Notes under the pieces: model-generated
The model's database searches: none
What the model saw: only the letters and a program-made list of their open reading frames with translations
Told to the model about the DNA's origin: nothing
From: Bacteroidota bacterium
GTDB taxonomy: Bacteria > Bacteroidota > Rhodothermia > Rhodothermales > Rubricoccaceae
Assembly: GCA_039821555.1 (NCBI GenBank)
Contig: JBCBNX010000003.1
Location: forward strand, 186,001 to 250,000
DNA: 64,000 bases
Reading direction: 5' to 3'
Shown here: piece by piece, positions 1 to 8,900 of the stretch
Position numbering within the stretch: position 1 is the stretch's first letter
How the letters are laid out: every line of letters starts with the position of its first letter
Made by a program: the position numbers and the translations under genes

Positions 1-1839
1 GGCCTGGGCCGTCGTGGGGTTGGGGTGCACGGCGCTGAGTTCAAGCTGGTTGGGCAGCGTAGGACCCTCGGCAGCCACGGGGTTGGCCGTGGCATCTACC
101 TCGATCACGAAGCGCTCGGCGGGCTCACCCTCGGCCTGTTCGAAGGCGTAGCGCGACGCGGTGCGCACGTCGACGCGCGCGCCGGTCACGGTGTCCACGA
201 GTTCGACGCGCCACACCTCGGGCACGTTTTCGAGGACGGGCCAGCGCAGCTCGAAGGACGACGCCGTTCCGAACGACGCATAGGCGAGCGGGATCGACAC
301 GACCTTGCCCGGATTGAGCGGGAGCGACTCCTGCACCTTCCAGCGCGTCTCCCCGGCGCGGTCGCCCAGGAACGCCGCGAAGGCATACGGGACGGCGAAC
401 GACCCGAGCGACGAGGCATCGAACACGTCCCATCCCTCGCTTGCCCCGTCTGTGAAGAGTAGGGTGATCGGGTTGGCAATGGGCCGCCCGTCCTCGGCTG
501 CGGTGGCGAGCTCGAAGCGGATGTAGCGCTCTTCGAGGGCTGCCTGGCGCCCGACGAAGCTGCCTCCCGTAGTCTGCTGGGCGACATCGTACGTCACGTC
601 GATCGCGATGCCGACTGGCGGCGTGAGCAGCCCAGCGACTAGCACCTCGATCCAGTAGCCCTGCCACGGGGCGACCACCTGCGGGTTGCCGCCGGCCCCG
701 GTCCGCGAGTAGGAGACGTAGCCGCCCACTCCGGCATTGGCGGCGGCATCCCAGATGGAGACGACATCCTGAATAACGAGCGGGTCGACGCCGGTGACCG
801 GCGCTACCGACACCCCGCTCAGGTTGAAGCTCTCCGTGAAGGGGTTGCCCGCGATGTAGAACCCGTCGTTGGGGTCGCGGCCCACAAACCGGACGGTTTT
901 ATTGGCGGCAAGTGCGGTCCCCGGGGTAGTCAGCGCGATGGGAAGCTGCTCGACGACGCTCGTGCCGCCGCCTGTGAGCGTAGGCGGGCTCGCTGCGTCG
1001 AAGAAGTACCACCAGAAGCCTGCGCCCGGTTCGAGCACGTCGGTGAGGGCCGTTGCCGGGGCGTAGCCATCGTTGCCGCCGGGCGTCTGATTGCCATCGT
1101 AGCTCAGGAAGAGGTTGGGCGGGTCGGTCGGGTACTCCGTGCCTACACCCCGGACCAGGTTGAGCGGGAGCACATCGCTCACGGTCAAGCCGTCGAGGGG
1201 AGCCGAGAGCAGGCGCCAGCCCTCTGCCGTGGAGGTGGCGACGACCGCCTGTCCGTTCGTGGCGAGCGGCGTCGGCGTGATGACCTCGGTCGTGGTGCCA
1301 CGCTGCACGCGCTGGATCGACAGGCCTTCGGTCGGCGAACCAAAGTCCTCGACACCGAGGTTTGTCGTACACACGGTTGGGTTGGTAACCGTCCGTCCGC
1401 CATAGACGAGTCCGATGTACTCGCCCGAGGCTGGGTTGCAGAGATAGAGTCCTTCGGACCCGTCGTTGATGACGGAGATCGACGAGCCGTCGCTGATGTC
1501 GAAGTAGCCCGCCGGCACTGTGCCGTCGTAGTCAAAGATGATGACGATGAACTCGCCCGGCGCGACCACGAGGCTTCCGGGGATGGTCAGTTTCAGCCCG
1601 GCAGCGTCGTAGATCTCGTAGCCGTTGAGGTCCACGTTGGCCGTCCCGTTGTTGACGAACTCGATGAACTCGTCGTCGCGCTCGAAGACGCCGTCGCCGT
1701 CGGTATCGAACCCCGACGTTGATGAGATATTGGGTTTAGGAAGGACTTCGTTGAAGATGATGCCATTCAAGCTGGCTTGCCCCACAGCGGCGTTGGTGGC
1801 CGCATAGAGCAGAAAAAGGACGGTACAGAGTCGGATCAC
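1..1839 (-). CDS. Secreted lamin-tail-domain protein with T9SS sorting tail (3' end cut by window edge)
   Basis: The reading frame is open from a GTG at 1839 to base 1 and has no stop in the window, so the last part of the protein is missing. It begins with a hydrophobic signal peptide (MIRLCTVLFLLYAATNAAVGQA, cleavage after QA). A lamin-tail domain follows at residues 23-150, with the typical NGIIFNEVLPKP start, DEFIEFVNNGTANVDLNGYE and a GEFIVIIFD strand. The last residues before the edge read LSAVHPNPTTAQA, the start of a T9SS type A sorting domain. I infer export across the outer membrane by T9SS and a surface or extracellular role. The domain family is known in surface proteins and does not give a reaction. 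The gene lies 44 bases downstream of the PID-CTERM protein gene and is probably co-transcribed with it. Confidence 0.8.
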   Translation of the reverse strand, partial: MIRLCTVLFLLYAATNAAVGQASLNGIIFNEVLPKPNISSTSGFDTDGDGVFERDDEFIEFVNNGTANVDLNGYEIYDAAGLKLTIPGSLVVAPGEFIVIIFDYDGTVPAGYFDISDGSSISVINDGSEGLYLCNPASGEYIGLVYGGRTVTNPTVCTTNLGVEDFGSPTEGLSIQRVQRGTTTEVITPTPLATNGQAVVATSTAEGWRLLSAPLDGLTVSDVLPLNLVRGVGTEYPTDPPNLFLSYDGNQTPGGNDGYAPATALTDVLEPGAGFWWYFFDAASPPTLTGGGTSVVEQLPIALTTPGTALAANKTVRFVGRDPNDGFYIAGNPFTESFNLSGVSVAPVTGVDPLVIQDVVSIWDAAANAGVGGYVSYSRTGAGGNPQVVAPWQGYWIEVLVAGLLTPPVGIAIDVTYDVAQQTTGGSFVGRQAALEERYIRFELATAAEDGRPIANPITLLFTDGASEGWDVFDASSLGSFAVPYAFAAFLGDRAGETRWKVQESLPLNPGKVVSIPLAYASFGTASSFELRWPVLENVPEVWRVELVDTVTGARVDVRTASRYAFEQAEGEPAERFVIEVDATANPVAAEGPTLPNQLELSAVHPNPTTAQA

Positions 1840-1883
1840 AGTAGCCTCTGGGTTGTGTGCATGAAGGGGTCCCAAGAGGACGC

Positions 1884-2135
1884 TTACTGGTCGTGCCGGC
1901 GGAGGCGGCGAGCCGCATACCCCGCACCGGCGAGGGCGAGAAGGCCCAGTCCCCCGTCGATCGGGACTTCCGGAGGGTTGGGCGTGCTCTCATCCATCGG
2001 AGGCTCGACCTGCGGCGCGCTGGAGGCGGCATCGGAGGGGGCCGCCCAGTCCGGAAGCGACTGAGCCTGAGTGTTAGGAATCCACGAGACAGCGGCGACT
2101 AGCCCTGCCACCAGGGCCATTCGAGGCGTAACCAT
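1884..2135 (-). CDS. Small exported protein with PID-CTERM-like sorting tail
   Basis: This 83-residue protein starts at the ATG at 2135, chosen because it opens directly into a signal peptide (MVTPRMALVAGLVAAVSWIP, cleavage near TQA-QS). Upstream in-frame starts (to 2231) add a non-signal-like extension. The middle is short and proline/serine-rich (DWAAPSDAASSAP). The C-terminus has the order PIDGG, a hydrophobic stretch (LGLLALAGAGYAA), then a basic cluster (RRLRR). That is the architecture of the PID-CTERM protein-sorting tail of Bacteroidota, which is thought to be handled by a dedicated sorting/processing enzyme. No such enzyme is visible in this window. The function of the mature peptide is unknown. 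The gene precedes the lamin-tail gene in the same direction. Confidence 0.7.
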   Translation of the reverse strand: MVTPRMALVAGLVAAVSWIPNTQAQSLPDWAAPSDAASSAPQVEPPMDESTPNPPEVPIDGGLGLLALAGAGYAARRLRRHDQ

Positions 2136-2202
2136 AGCTAAGAAAGGTGTGTGCGAAAGGAGGGGGCGCTGCCCGCAGGTCACATGCAGAGCAGCTAGCT
2201 CC

Positions 2203-2208
2203 ATTATA
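2203..2208 (-). promoter_or_regulatory. Candidate -10 element for the PID-CTERM/lamin-tail pair
   Basis: On the minus strand a perfect TATAAT lies about 68 bases upstream of the ATG at 2135. I see no convincing -35 box at the usual spacing, so this is only a candidate. Confidence 0.3.
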
Positions 2209-2270
2209 CGACGTTTGATTGTGCGACACATGATGTCCCCTCATTTCTTCGGCGTTTGCTTCATCCGGCG

Positions 2271-2306
2271 CGGCGCCTGGTGCGGCGCCTGGTGCGGCGC
2301 CCGGCG
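2271..2306. repeat. Three tandem 12-bp units
   Basis: CGGCGCCTGGTG occurs twice in a row, followed by a third copy with two changes (CGGCGCCCGGCG). It lies in the gap between the PID-CTERM gene and the mdh terminator. The rest of 2136-2389 shows no gene. Confidence 0.75.
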
Positions 2307-2335
2307 CGCATCTGCGAGGCAGGCCTCAAACGACA

Positions 2336-2367
2336 ACGAGCACCCCAGCCGCCGCCGGGGTGCTCGT
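2336..2367 (-). terminator. Hairpin terminator downstream of mdh
   Basis: An 11-bp perfect stem (ACGAGCACCCC with GGGGTGCTCGT) encloses a 10-base loop. It starts 23 bases after the mdh stop codon in the direction of transcription and is followed on the minus strand by a moderately T-rich TGTCGTTTGAGG. Confidence 0.7.
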
Positions 2368-2389
2368 GTTGGCCGTCGTGCACGGACGC

Positions 2390-3319
2390 TTAGCCTATGA
2401 GCGCCTTCAGCTTGTCGAGGTTGACCTGCACGTGGTCCGCCGACTCCTGCATGAGCGCCTGCTCGTCGGCGTCGAGATCGAGTTCGACGACCTCCTTAAC
2501 GCCACCCGCGCCGAGCTTGAGCGGCACGCCGATGAACATGTCGGTGAGGCCGTACTCGCCGTTGCAGTAGCCTGCGCCTGGCAGCACGCGGCCCGAGTCC
2601 TTGACGATGGCCTCGACCATCTCGGCGGCCGCTGCACCGGGCGCGTACCACGCCGAGGTGCCCATGAGGCCGACGATCTCGCCGCCGCCCTTCTTCGTGC
2701 GCTCGACGATCTCTTCGAGGCGCTCGGCCGAGAGGAACTTCGTGATCGGCGTGCCCGCGACGTTGGTGAAGCGCGGGAGCGGCACCATCGTGTCGCCGTG
2801 GCCGCCGAGGAGCATCGCCTGGATGTCGCGCACGGAGACGCCGATCTCCATGGCGAGGAAGCTGCGGTAGCGCGCCGTGTCGAGGACGCCGGCCATGCCC
2901 ATCACGCGGGACGGCTCGAAGCCGGACGTCTGATAGGCGGCGTAGACCATCGCGTCGAGCGGGTTCGAGACGATGATGAGGATTGTGTTGGGGCTCTGGG
3001 CGACGATCTGCTCGGTGACGCTGGAGACGATCTCGGCGTTCTTAGCGAGGAGGTCGTCGCGGCTCATGCCCGGCTTGCGCGGGAGGCCGGCGGTGATGAC
3101 GGTGATGTCCGAGCCCGCGGTGAGCGCGTAGTCGTCGCCGCCGACCAGCTTGGTGTCGAAGCCGTGGATGGGGGCCGACTCCCAGAGGTCGAGCGCCTTG
3201 CCCTTGGCGACGCCGTCGCGGATGTCGATGAGGGCGATCTCGTTGACGATGTCCATGCGCGCGACGCACTCGGCGACGGTCGCGCCGACGTTGCCCGCGC
3301 CTACAACGGTGAGCTTCAT
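2390..3319 (-). CDS. mdh: Malate dehydrogenase (NAD-dependent, LDH-like type)
   Basis: This 309-residue protein has the normal length for the LDH-like malate dehydrogenase family, which interconverts malate and oxaloacetate in the TCA cycle in the cytoplasm. Visible motifs are the nucleotide-binding GAGNVGA (residues 7-13) with an acidic D32 at the end of beta-2, which favours NAD over NADP. The substrate loop GLPRKPGMSRDDLL (78-91) carries R81 and R87. VSNPLD is at 117-122, the third substrate arginine is R150, and the proton-relay pair is D147 and H174 in GGHGDTMVPL. Arginine at 81, rather than glutamine, points to malate and not lactate. The gene stands alone, with its own hairpin terminator downstream and a promoter-like sequence upstream. 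It is a housekeeping gene inside a run of secreted-protein genes. Confidence 0.96.
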   Translation of the reverse strand: MKLTVVGAGNVGATVAECVARMDIVNEIALIDIRDGVAKGKALDLWESAPIHGFDTKLVGGDDYALTAGSDITVITAGLPRKPGMSRDDLLAKNAEIVSSVTEQIVAQSPNTILIIVSNPLDAMVYAAYQTSGFEPSRVMGMAGVLDTARYRSFLAMEIGVSVRDIQAMLLGGHGDTMVPLPRFTNVAGTPITKFLSAERLEEIVERTKKGGGEIVGLMGTSAWYAPGAAAAEMVEAIVKDSGRVLPGAGYCNGEYGLTDMFIGVPLKLGAGGVKEVVELDLDADEQALMQESADHVQVNLDKLKALIG

Positions 3320-3412
3320 AGCTGTTGGGGGTGTGGTTGGTATGAGAACGGCGAAGCGCCGAACCCTGCCGGACCGAGCCCGACGGAAGCGCTTCGGAAT
3401 GGGTATGGATGC

Positions 3413-3441
3413 AGTATAGCCGGTCTGTGCATCCCGGTGAA
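3413..3441 (-). promoter_or_regulatory. Candidate promoter of mdh
   Basis: On the minus strand TTCACC, a 17-base spacer and TATACT lie about 95-120 bases upstream of the mdh ATG. The -10 box matches the general consensus at 5 of 6 positions and the -35 box at 4 of 6. Confidence 0.4.
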
Positions 3442-3537
3442 GCCGTCAGCGGGCCCCTACCTTGAACGCACCGAAAATTGGCAGCCTTACGCCACGAGCG
3501 AAGTCACCACGTGAACGGCGTCCCCACACGAAAGAGA

Positions 3538-3571
3538 GCACGCCCGACCTGGAAGTCCAGGCCAGGCGTGC
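3538..3571 (-). terminator. Hairpin terminator of the FG-GAP gene (distal)
   Basis: Two stacked stems (GCACGCC with GGCGTGC, and inner CCTGG with CCAGG, around AAGT) are followed on the minus strand by TCTCTTTCGTGT. It is the second of two hairpins behind the gene that ends at 3637. Confidence 0.6.
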
Positions 3572-3574
3572 GGG

Positions 3575-3600
3575 AGGGCCGTTCCACCACAAACGGCCCT
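3575..3600 (-). terminator. Hairpin terminator of the FG-GAP gene (proximal)
   Basis: A 9-bp perfect stem (AGGGCCGTT with AACGGCCCT) encloses an 8-base loop, 36 bases beyond the stop at 3637. Together with the neighbouring hairpin it forms a double terminator. The remainder of 3320-3636 holds the mdh promoter candidate and no gene. Confidence 0.6.
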
Positions 3601-3636
3601 ATCGCTACCCATAGCGCCATCGCGCACGGAAGTGGA

Positions 3637-5805
3637 TCATCGCACGACCGTGAACCTCCGCGCTAGCGTGACCGTGGGTGTGACCGAGCGGACAAGGTAG
3701 ACCCCAGCAGGCAACCGCGCCGCATCGAGCGCGAGCGGATGCGTCCCTGCGGCGAGGAGGCCGTCATGGAGCGTCGCCACGCGGCGGCCGAGCAGGTCAT
3801 GGATGGCGGTGTGCACGTCCGCGGCCTCTGGCAACGTCACAGCCACCGTAGTCGCGGCGGCGGCCGGGTTCGGGTAGACCTGCACGTCGAGCGCAGCCTC
3901 GTTGGGCGCGCCCTCGGTGGGCAACGGATTGGTGTCGCTCGCAAACACGAACTCGCCGAGTCGGGTGAAGCCCGTCGCTACGATCTCGCCCGCGTCCGCG
4001 TCGTAGGTCGTCGTCAGCGGCTCGAAGTCGCCGCCCCCAACGTATTGGCGGCGGTAGACGACAATGCCTGCGGGGTCGACGATGCCCGGCATGGGGATGT
4101 CATCGACGTTGAAGCGCACCTCGCTCGCCGCAGCCACAAGGCGCAGGTCGCGCTCGGGAATGATCGTCCAGCGGTACGGCGCGACCTCCTGCTCTGGAAT
4201 CTCCGCGGCATCGAGCGGTGCGGTGCGATAGCGCGTCACGACGACGTTCGCCCCACCTCCCGCTGTCCGTTCGCCGCCCTCCGGTTCCGCCGCGACGAGG
4301 TCCAGCACGAGCGTGACCGCCGTCCCATCGAACGAATAGGTGCCATCGTTGCCAACCACTGTCTCGGCCTTCGCCTCGGCGCCCTCCCCCGTCAACGCCT
4401 GAACGCGCGCCCCGTCCAGCACCCCGACAAACCCGATGTTGGCGCCTTGCGTAGGGGCTCCAACCGCGATCTCGTTGAGGCCGTCTCCGTTGATGTCGCC
4501 CAGGGTCGCGAAGGACTGGCCGAAGCGCCACTCGAACGTCGTGGGGAAGTCGGGAAGGCTCGGATAGACTTCGGCGAGGTCCGTCGCGAAGTCCTGGCCG
4601 ATGGTGGCGCCGCTGGTGATGAAGACCGCGCCCGAGAACGGCGCCGTCAGCGGCGGCGGGAGAAACTCGAAGCGGTTGAACTGCCGGAGCGCCGAAATCC
4701 CGACATCGTCGACACCGTCATCGTCGTAGTCGCCGACGTTCTGGATGTCCCAGCCGTAGAAGCGCTCGGCCTGCCGCTCCTCCTCAGCGTAAGTACCGAT
4801 GCGTGCGCCGGTCGCGCCGTTGAAGAACGAGACCGTCCCGTCGCGGATGCTGCCGTTGACGCCCTCGAACGGGGCGCCCACGGCCACATCGGGCACGCCA
4901 TCACCCGTCACGTCGCCCAGCGCGGCGAGGCTGATACCGAAGACACCGTCTGCCTGGGCGTTGCCGGACGTCAAGGTGTGCACCACCGCGCCGTCGGCAC
5001 CGTCGATCACGAACGCCCGACCGGCGTCGGTTATGCTGCCCACGTCGGCATTGGGCGCACTGGCGAGGAGGTCGGGAACGCCGTCACCCGTTAGGTCGGC
5101 GGCCGCCTCGACGCGGCTCAGATAGGTGAACGCTTGGTCGAGGTCGGCCGTGGAGGTCCAGAGCAGGGCCCCGTCGGCTCCGCTGAAGGCATAGAGCGCG
5201 CCGATGTCCTCACGCGGCGTCCCACCGATGGTCAGATCTTCGTCGCTGGCGGCAACGACGTGGTCTTCGAAGCCGTCGCCGTTGAGATCGCCTGGGGCCG
5301 CCACGGCAAACCCGAAGAAGCCGTTTGCCTGGGCGTTCGGCGAGGTGAGCGTGCGAAGCGTGGACCCGTCGCTCCCGCTCACGAGGTAGACCACACCGGC
5401 GATGGCCTGCCCGGCTGCGGGGTCGTTGCTACCGACGATGAGATCCGGCACGCCGTCGGTGTTCATGTCGCCTGTGACCGCTAGCGAGCGACCGAAGAAG
5501 CTATTCGACGCGTTCGTGCGCGAGGCGACAGTTCGGATCACGCTCCCGTTGACTCCGCTCAAGAGGTATACCCGGCCTCGGGCCCCCTGCTCGTCGGGCG
5601 CCCCCACGACAAAGTCGGGGACCCCGTCGTCATCGACATCTCCTGCCGCAACCACGACCGAACCGAAGAAGCCGTCGTTCTGGCTGTTTGGGCTTCGGGC
5701 GGAATAGAGCGAGGTGAGCACCTGCGCCTGAAGCGGAACGGCGAGCACGCCGCCGAACAGTAGTAGACAGAGCGACGGGGCAAGAAGCGAACGGAGTGCG
5801 CGCAT
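3637..5805 (-). CDS. Secreted FG-GAP/integrin-like beta-propeller protein with T9SS sorting tail
   Basis: The 722-residue protein starts with a signal peptide (MRALRSLLAPSLCLLLFGGV, cleavage near LQAQ). Residues about 35-470 hold at least seven FG-GAP repeats. Each has an FFG or FG phrase, then GD.N.DG.PD or DVDDDGVPDF, a calcium-binding loop like that of integrin alpha propellers. A beta-rich linker follows, and the last roughly 80 residues are a T9SS type A sorting domain (VYPNP, DLLGRRVATL, LPAGVYLVRS, ending RRFTVVR). The expected fate is outer-membrane export with removal or anchoring of the tail. The family suggests adhesion or ligand binding, but no partner can be named. The C-terminal tail is almost the same as in the next three genes upstream. 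A double hairpin follows the gene. Confidence 0.88.
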   Translation of the reverse strand: MRALRSLLAPSLCLLLFGGVLAVPLQAQVLTSLYSARSPNSQNDGFFGSVVVAAGDVDDDGVPDFVVGAPDEQGARGRVYLLSGVNGSVIRTVASRTNASNSFFGRSLAVTGDMNTDGVPDLIVGSNDPAAGQAIAGVVYLVSGSDGSTLRTLTSPNAQANGFFGFAVAAPGDLNGDGFEDHVVAASDEDLTIGGTPREDIGALYAFSGADGALLWTSTADLDQAFTYLSRVEAAADLTGDGVPDLLASAPNADVGSITDAGRAFVIDGADGAVVHTLTSGNAQADGVFGISLAALGDVTGDGVPDVAVGAPFEGVNGSIRDGTVSFFNGATGARIGTYAEEERQAERFYGWDIQNVGDYDDDGVDDVGISALRQFNRFEFLPPPLTAPFSGAVFITSGATIGQDFATDLAEVYPSLPDFPTTFEWRFGQSFATLGDINGDGLNEIAVGAPTQGANIGFVGVLDGARVQALTGEGAEAKAETVVGNDGTYSFDGTAVTLVLDLVAAEPEGGERTAGGGANVVVTRYRTAPLDAAEIPEQEVAPYRWTIIPERDLRLVAAASEVRFNVDDIPMPGIVDPAGIVVYRRQYVGGGDFEPLTTTYDADAGEIVATGFTRLGEFVFASDTNPLPTEGAPNEAALDVQVYPNPAAAATTVAVTLPEAADVHTAIHDLLGRRVATLHDGLLAAGTHPLALDAARLPAGVYLVRSVTPTVTLARRFTVVR

Positions 5806-5970
5806 GACCGGTGGTAGCTGGCAGGGAGGTGAGCGGCAGGCCCGGTTGAGCGGAGGGCCCTACTTGCATAAACGGGATTGACACACTGATCCCCTCATCC
5901 ACACTGCGAGTTTCTCGACCGACCAGCGGCGGCGGCTCGCTGGACTTCGAGGTCCCTAGGGTGGGTCTGT

Positions 5971-8900
5971 TCACCGCACGACGGTGAACCGCCGCGTGAG
6001 CGTGGCCATGGGCGTCACCGTGCGCACGATGACCGTGCGCACGATGTAGGTGCCCGCAGGCAACCGTGCCGCGTCGAGCGCGAGGGCGTGCGTGCCCGCC
6101 GCGAGCGGCCCCTCGTGCAGCATCGCCATGCGGCGACCAAGCACGTCATAGACGTCCGTGCGCGTCTTGGCCGCCTCGGGCAGGGCGATCTCGACCGTGG
6201 CTATGTGCATGCTGGGGTTGGGCCACACCTGCACGCCGAAGGCCGTCGGCAACGCCTCGGGGGCCTCACCCGGACCGGGCTCGTTCGGCACTGGGTTGAC
6301 GAGCGTATCCGCCCCGATACCGAGGTCGCCCCAGGCCGTCAGCCCCGTGGCGCACAGCCGCGTGTCGTCGAGCGAGGACGGGAACGGCGTCCAGGGCGTC
6401 CCCGCGTCGGGGCGGTGCAGGACGAGGAGTTGCCCGGGCACTATGATCCCGTTTACGCCTTCGGTGTCGAGGCAGGCGGTGTAGGTCACCCCGCCGAGGC
6501 CTTCGGTCCGCAGCGTCCAGTGGCGGTTCAGGGAGACCGCGTTCGGCGTCACCGTCGAGCCGTCGGGGGCGAGCGCGCTGCCGTCGATGGGCGAGGGCTC
6601 AGGCACGATGCGCTCCCCGAAGCGCGATACGTAGAGCGTTCCTCCGGCCCGGGCGTCGACCTCTGTATTCAGAGAGGCAAGTCGGCCTCGGGTCCGGGGC
6701 GCGGCGTTGTCCGTGATCTCCACCTCGATGTCCGCGTCATCCACGACCATGCCGGTTTCGCCATCGTCCACGACGGCTTCCACGACATCCTCAGGCCGCG
6801 CGATGCGAACGCAGTCGCTGAACGCACTGGTTGTGGCGACCGGGCCGGGCGGCGTGAGGGTGACCGCGAGGAACTGGACCAGCGGTGAAGTGTCGGGCAG
6901 GAGGTCCGGGACCGTGACGCTCGTCGCCCCCCCGGCCACCTCGGAGAAGCCGAGGATGCTACCCTCGGCGTTGCCGCTTGGGCAGCGCGTGGATGCGAAC
7001 ACGTCCACCTCGCCCGCCGCGTCGGTACGGAGCCGGAGCGTGGCGCCCCCCTCGTCGGCCGAGGTCGCCCAGAAGACCTGCGGCACGGGCGCGGCCACAG
7101 CGGGGTAGCCGTTGTCCGCGTCGTTCAGTTCGATGGAGGGGCCATCGTTGCGGAAAAAGCTCGTCCCGCGGATCTGGTTGCCCGTCTCGCCCTCCAGCGT
7201 GACGACGCGCACGCCGCGCGAGCCGTTGCCGCGTATGAGGTTGGGCACCGGCTCGCCGCCCTCTTCCAGCGCCACGGCGGCGAGCCGATTGTCGGGCGAG
7301 GCGACGAGGATCACGCCGCCGTACTGGTTCGGGATCGACGCCGTCCGGTTGAGCGAGCCGCCGACCACGTTGCCGCCGATGAGCGTCTCGCGCGGGCTGC
7401 CGCCGGTCTCCTCGTCGAAGCTCACCAGCACGCCCGCGCCGTTGCCAGAGATCACGTTGCCGACGAGTTGGTTGGCGCGTCCGTCGCGCACCCAGACGCC
7501 AGGGAACGCCTCCTCGGCCGTTGGGGCGCGGCCGTTGCCCAGGGCGCGGGTGCCTCCGGCGTCGGTCCCGATGCGGTTGAAGGCAATGGTGTTCTCGTCG
7601 GGGCTCTGATTCCCCAACCGCGCTACCGCTTCGTCTCCACCCTGCTTCGCTCGTATCCGGGCCCACGCCGTAGCCGTGAGCGCCGGGCCGACCTCCAAGA
7701 CGCCGCCGAGCCGGAGCCCGCCGTTCTCGTTGCCGGAGATCACGTTGCCGGCACCCGCTGCGCCGACCTGGTTGCGGTCGCCCACGGCGAGCCCACCCTC
7801 GACCCTACCGTACACGACAAAGCCGACGGTGTTGGGCCGCGCCTCGCCGCCCGCCGGGTCCGTCCCGATGCGGTTGCCGAGCACGGCGCTGTCGTCGCTC
7901 GCGAGGGCGAGGCCGATGGCCTGCCCGCCAATGGTGTTGTCGACGACCTGGACCTCGTTCGCCCCCAGGATCACAAGCCCGATCCCGTCGGGTTCAGCCC
8001 GCGCGAGCGCCCCGCTGGCGAGCAGCCCGACGGTGTTGCCCTCCACGACGGCCCCGGACGATCGGGGAAACTCCACGACGATGCCGAGCACGCCCGCGAC
8101 GCGGTTGCCCGCGCCACCGCCGACGTCGCCGCCGATGGTCACGTTCTCCACGCCGCCGTTGTCCACGTCGGTCGTGACGGCGATGCCCGTCCCGACCTGC
8201 CCCAGCGGAGCGCTCCCCGCCGCGTTCAGCCCGACGAGGTTGCCCGCGACGGTCGCCCCATCGGGTGCGCCTCCGGGACCGAGGTCGACCAGGAACACAC
8301 CGCCTCGACTGCCGCCCTCGCCCTCCGTGCCCGCCACCACGACGTTGCCCGCCCCCGCTGCGCCAACCTGCATGCCAGGCACGGCCCCGGTGACAACCAC
8401 CGCCTCCTGCCCGGCGACGACCGCCGCGCTGCCGGATGCATCCGTGCCGAGGAGGCTGCCCAGGATCTGCACGCCCGTCGCGGGCTGGTCCGGTGCGGCG
8501 GTCACGTAGACCTCGTGCGCCGCGTTGCCCGCGATCACGTTGCCCGGCGCCGCGCCCGGCGCCGCGCTGGCCCCGCCGATGGTCACGCCGGGCGCGTTGA
8601 CGACGAACACGCCGTGGTGGCCCGACTGGCGGGTGTCGTCGGTGCCGTTGGGGACCGCCGTCGTGCCGTTGGCGGCAAGGCCGATCCAGTTGCCCGCGAC
8701 GGCGACGCCCGAGGACTCCGGCCCGGCCACATGGACACCGTGCGTAGCGTTGCCGCTGATGAGGTTGCGCTCGCCCGCCGTCGCCCCGCCGATGCGGACG
8801 CTCGGCGCGTTGAGGACGCGGACGCCCTCGCCGTTGTTGGGCAGGGCATCCGTCCCGGCCGCATTCAGGCCGATGGTGTTCGCGGAGATCACCAACCCCG

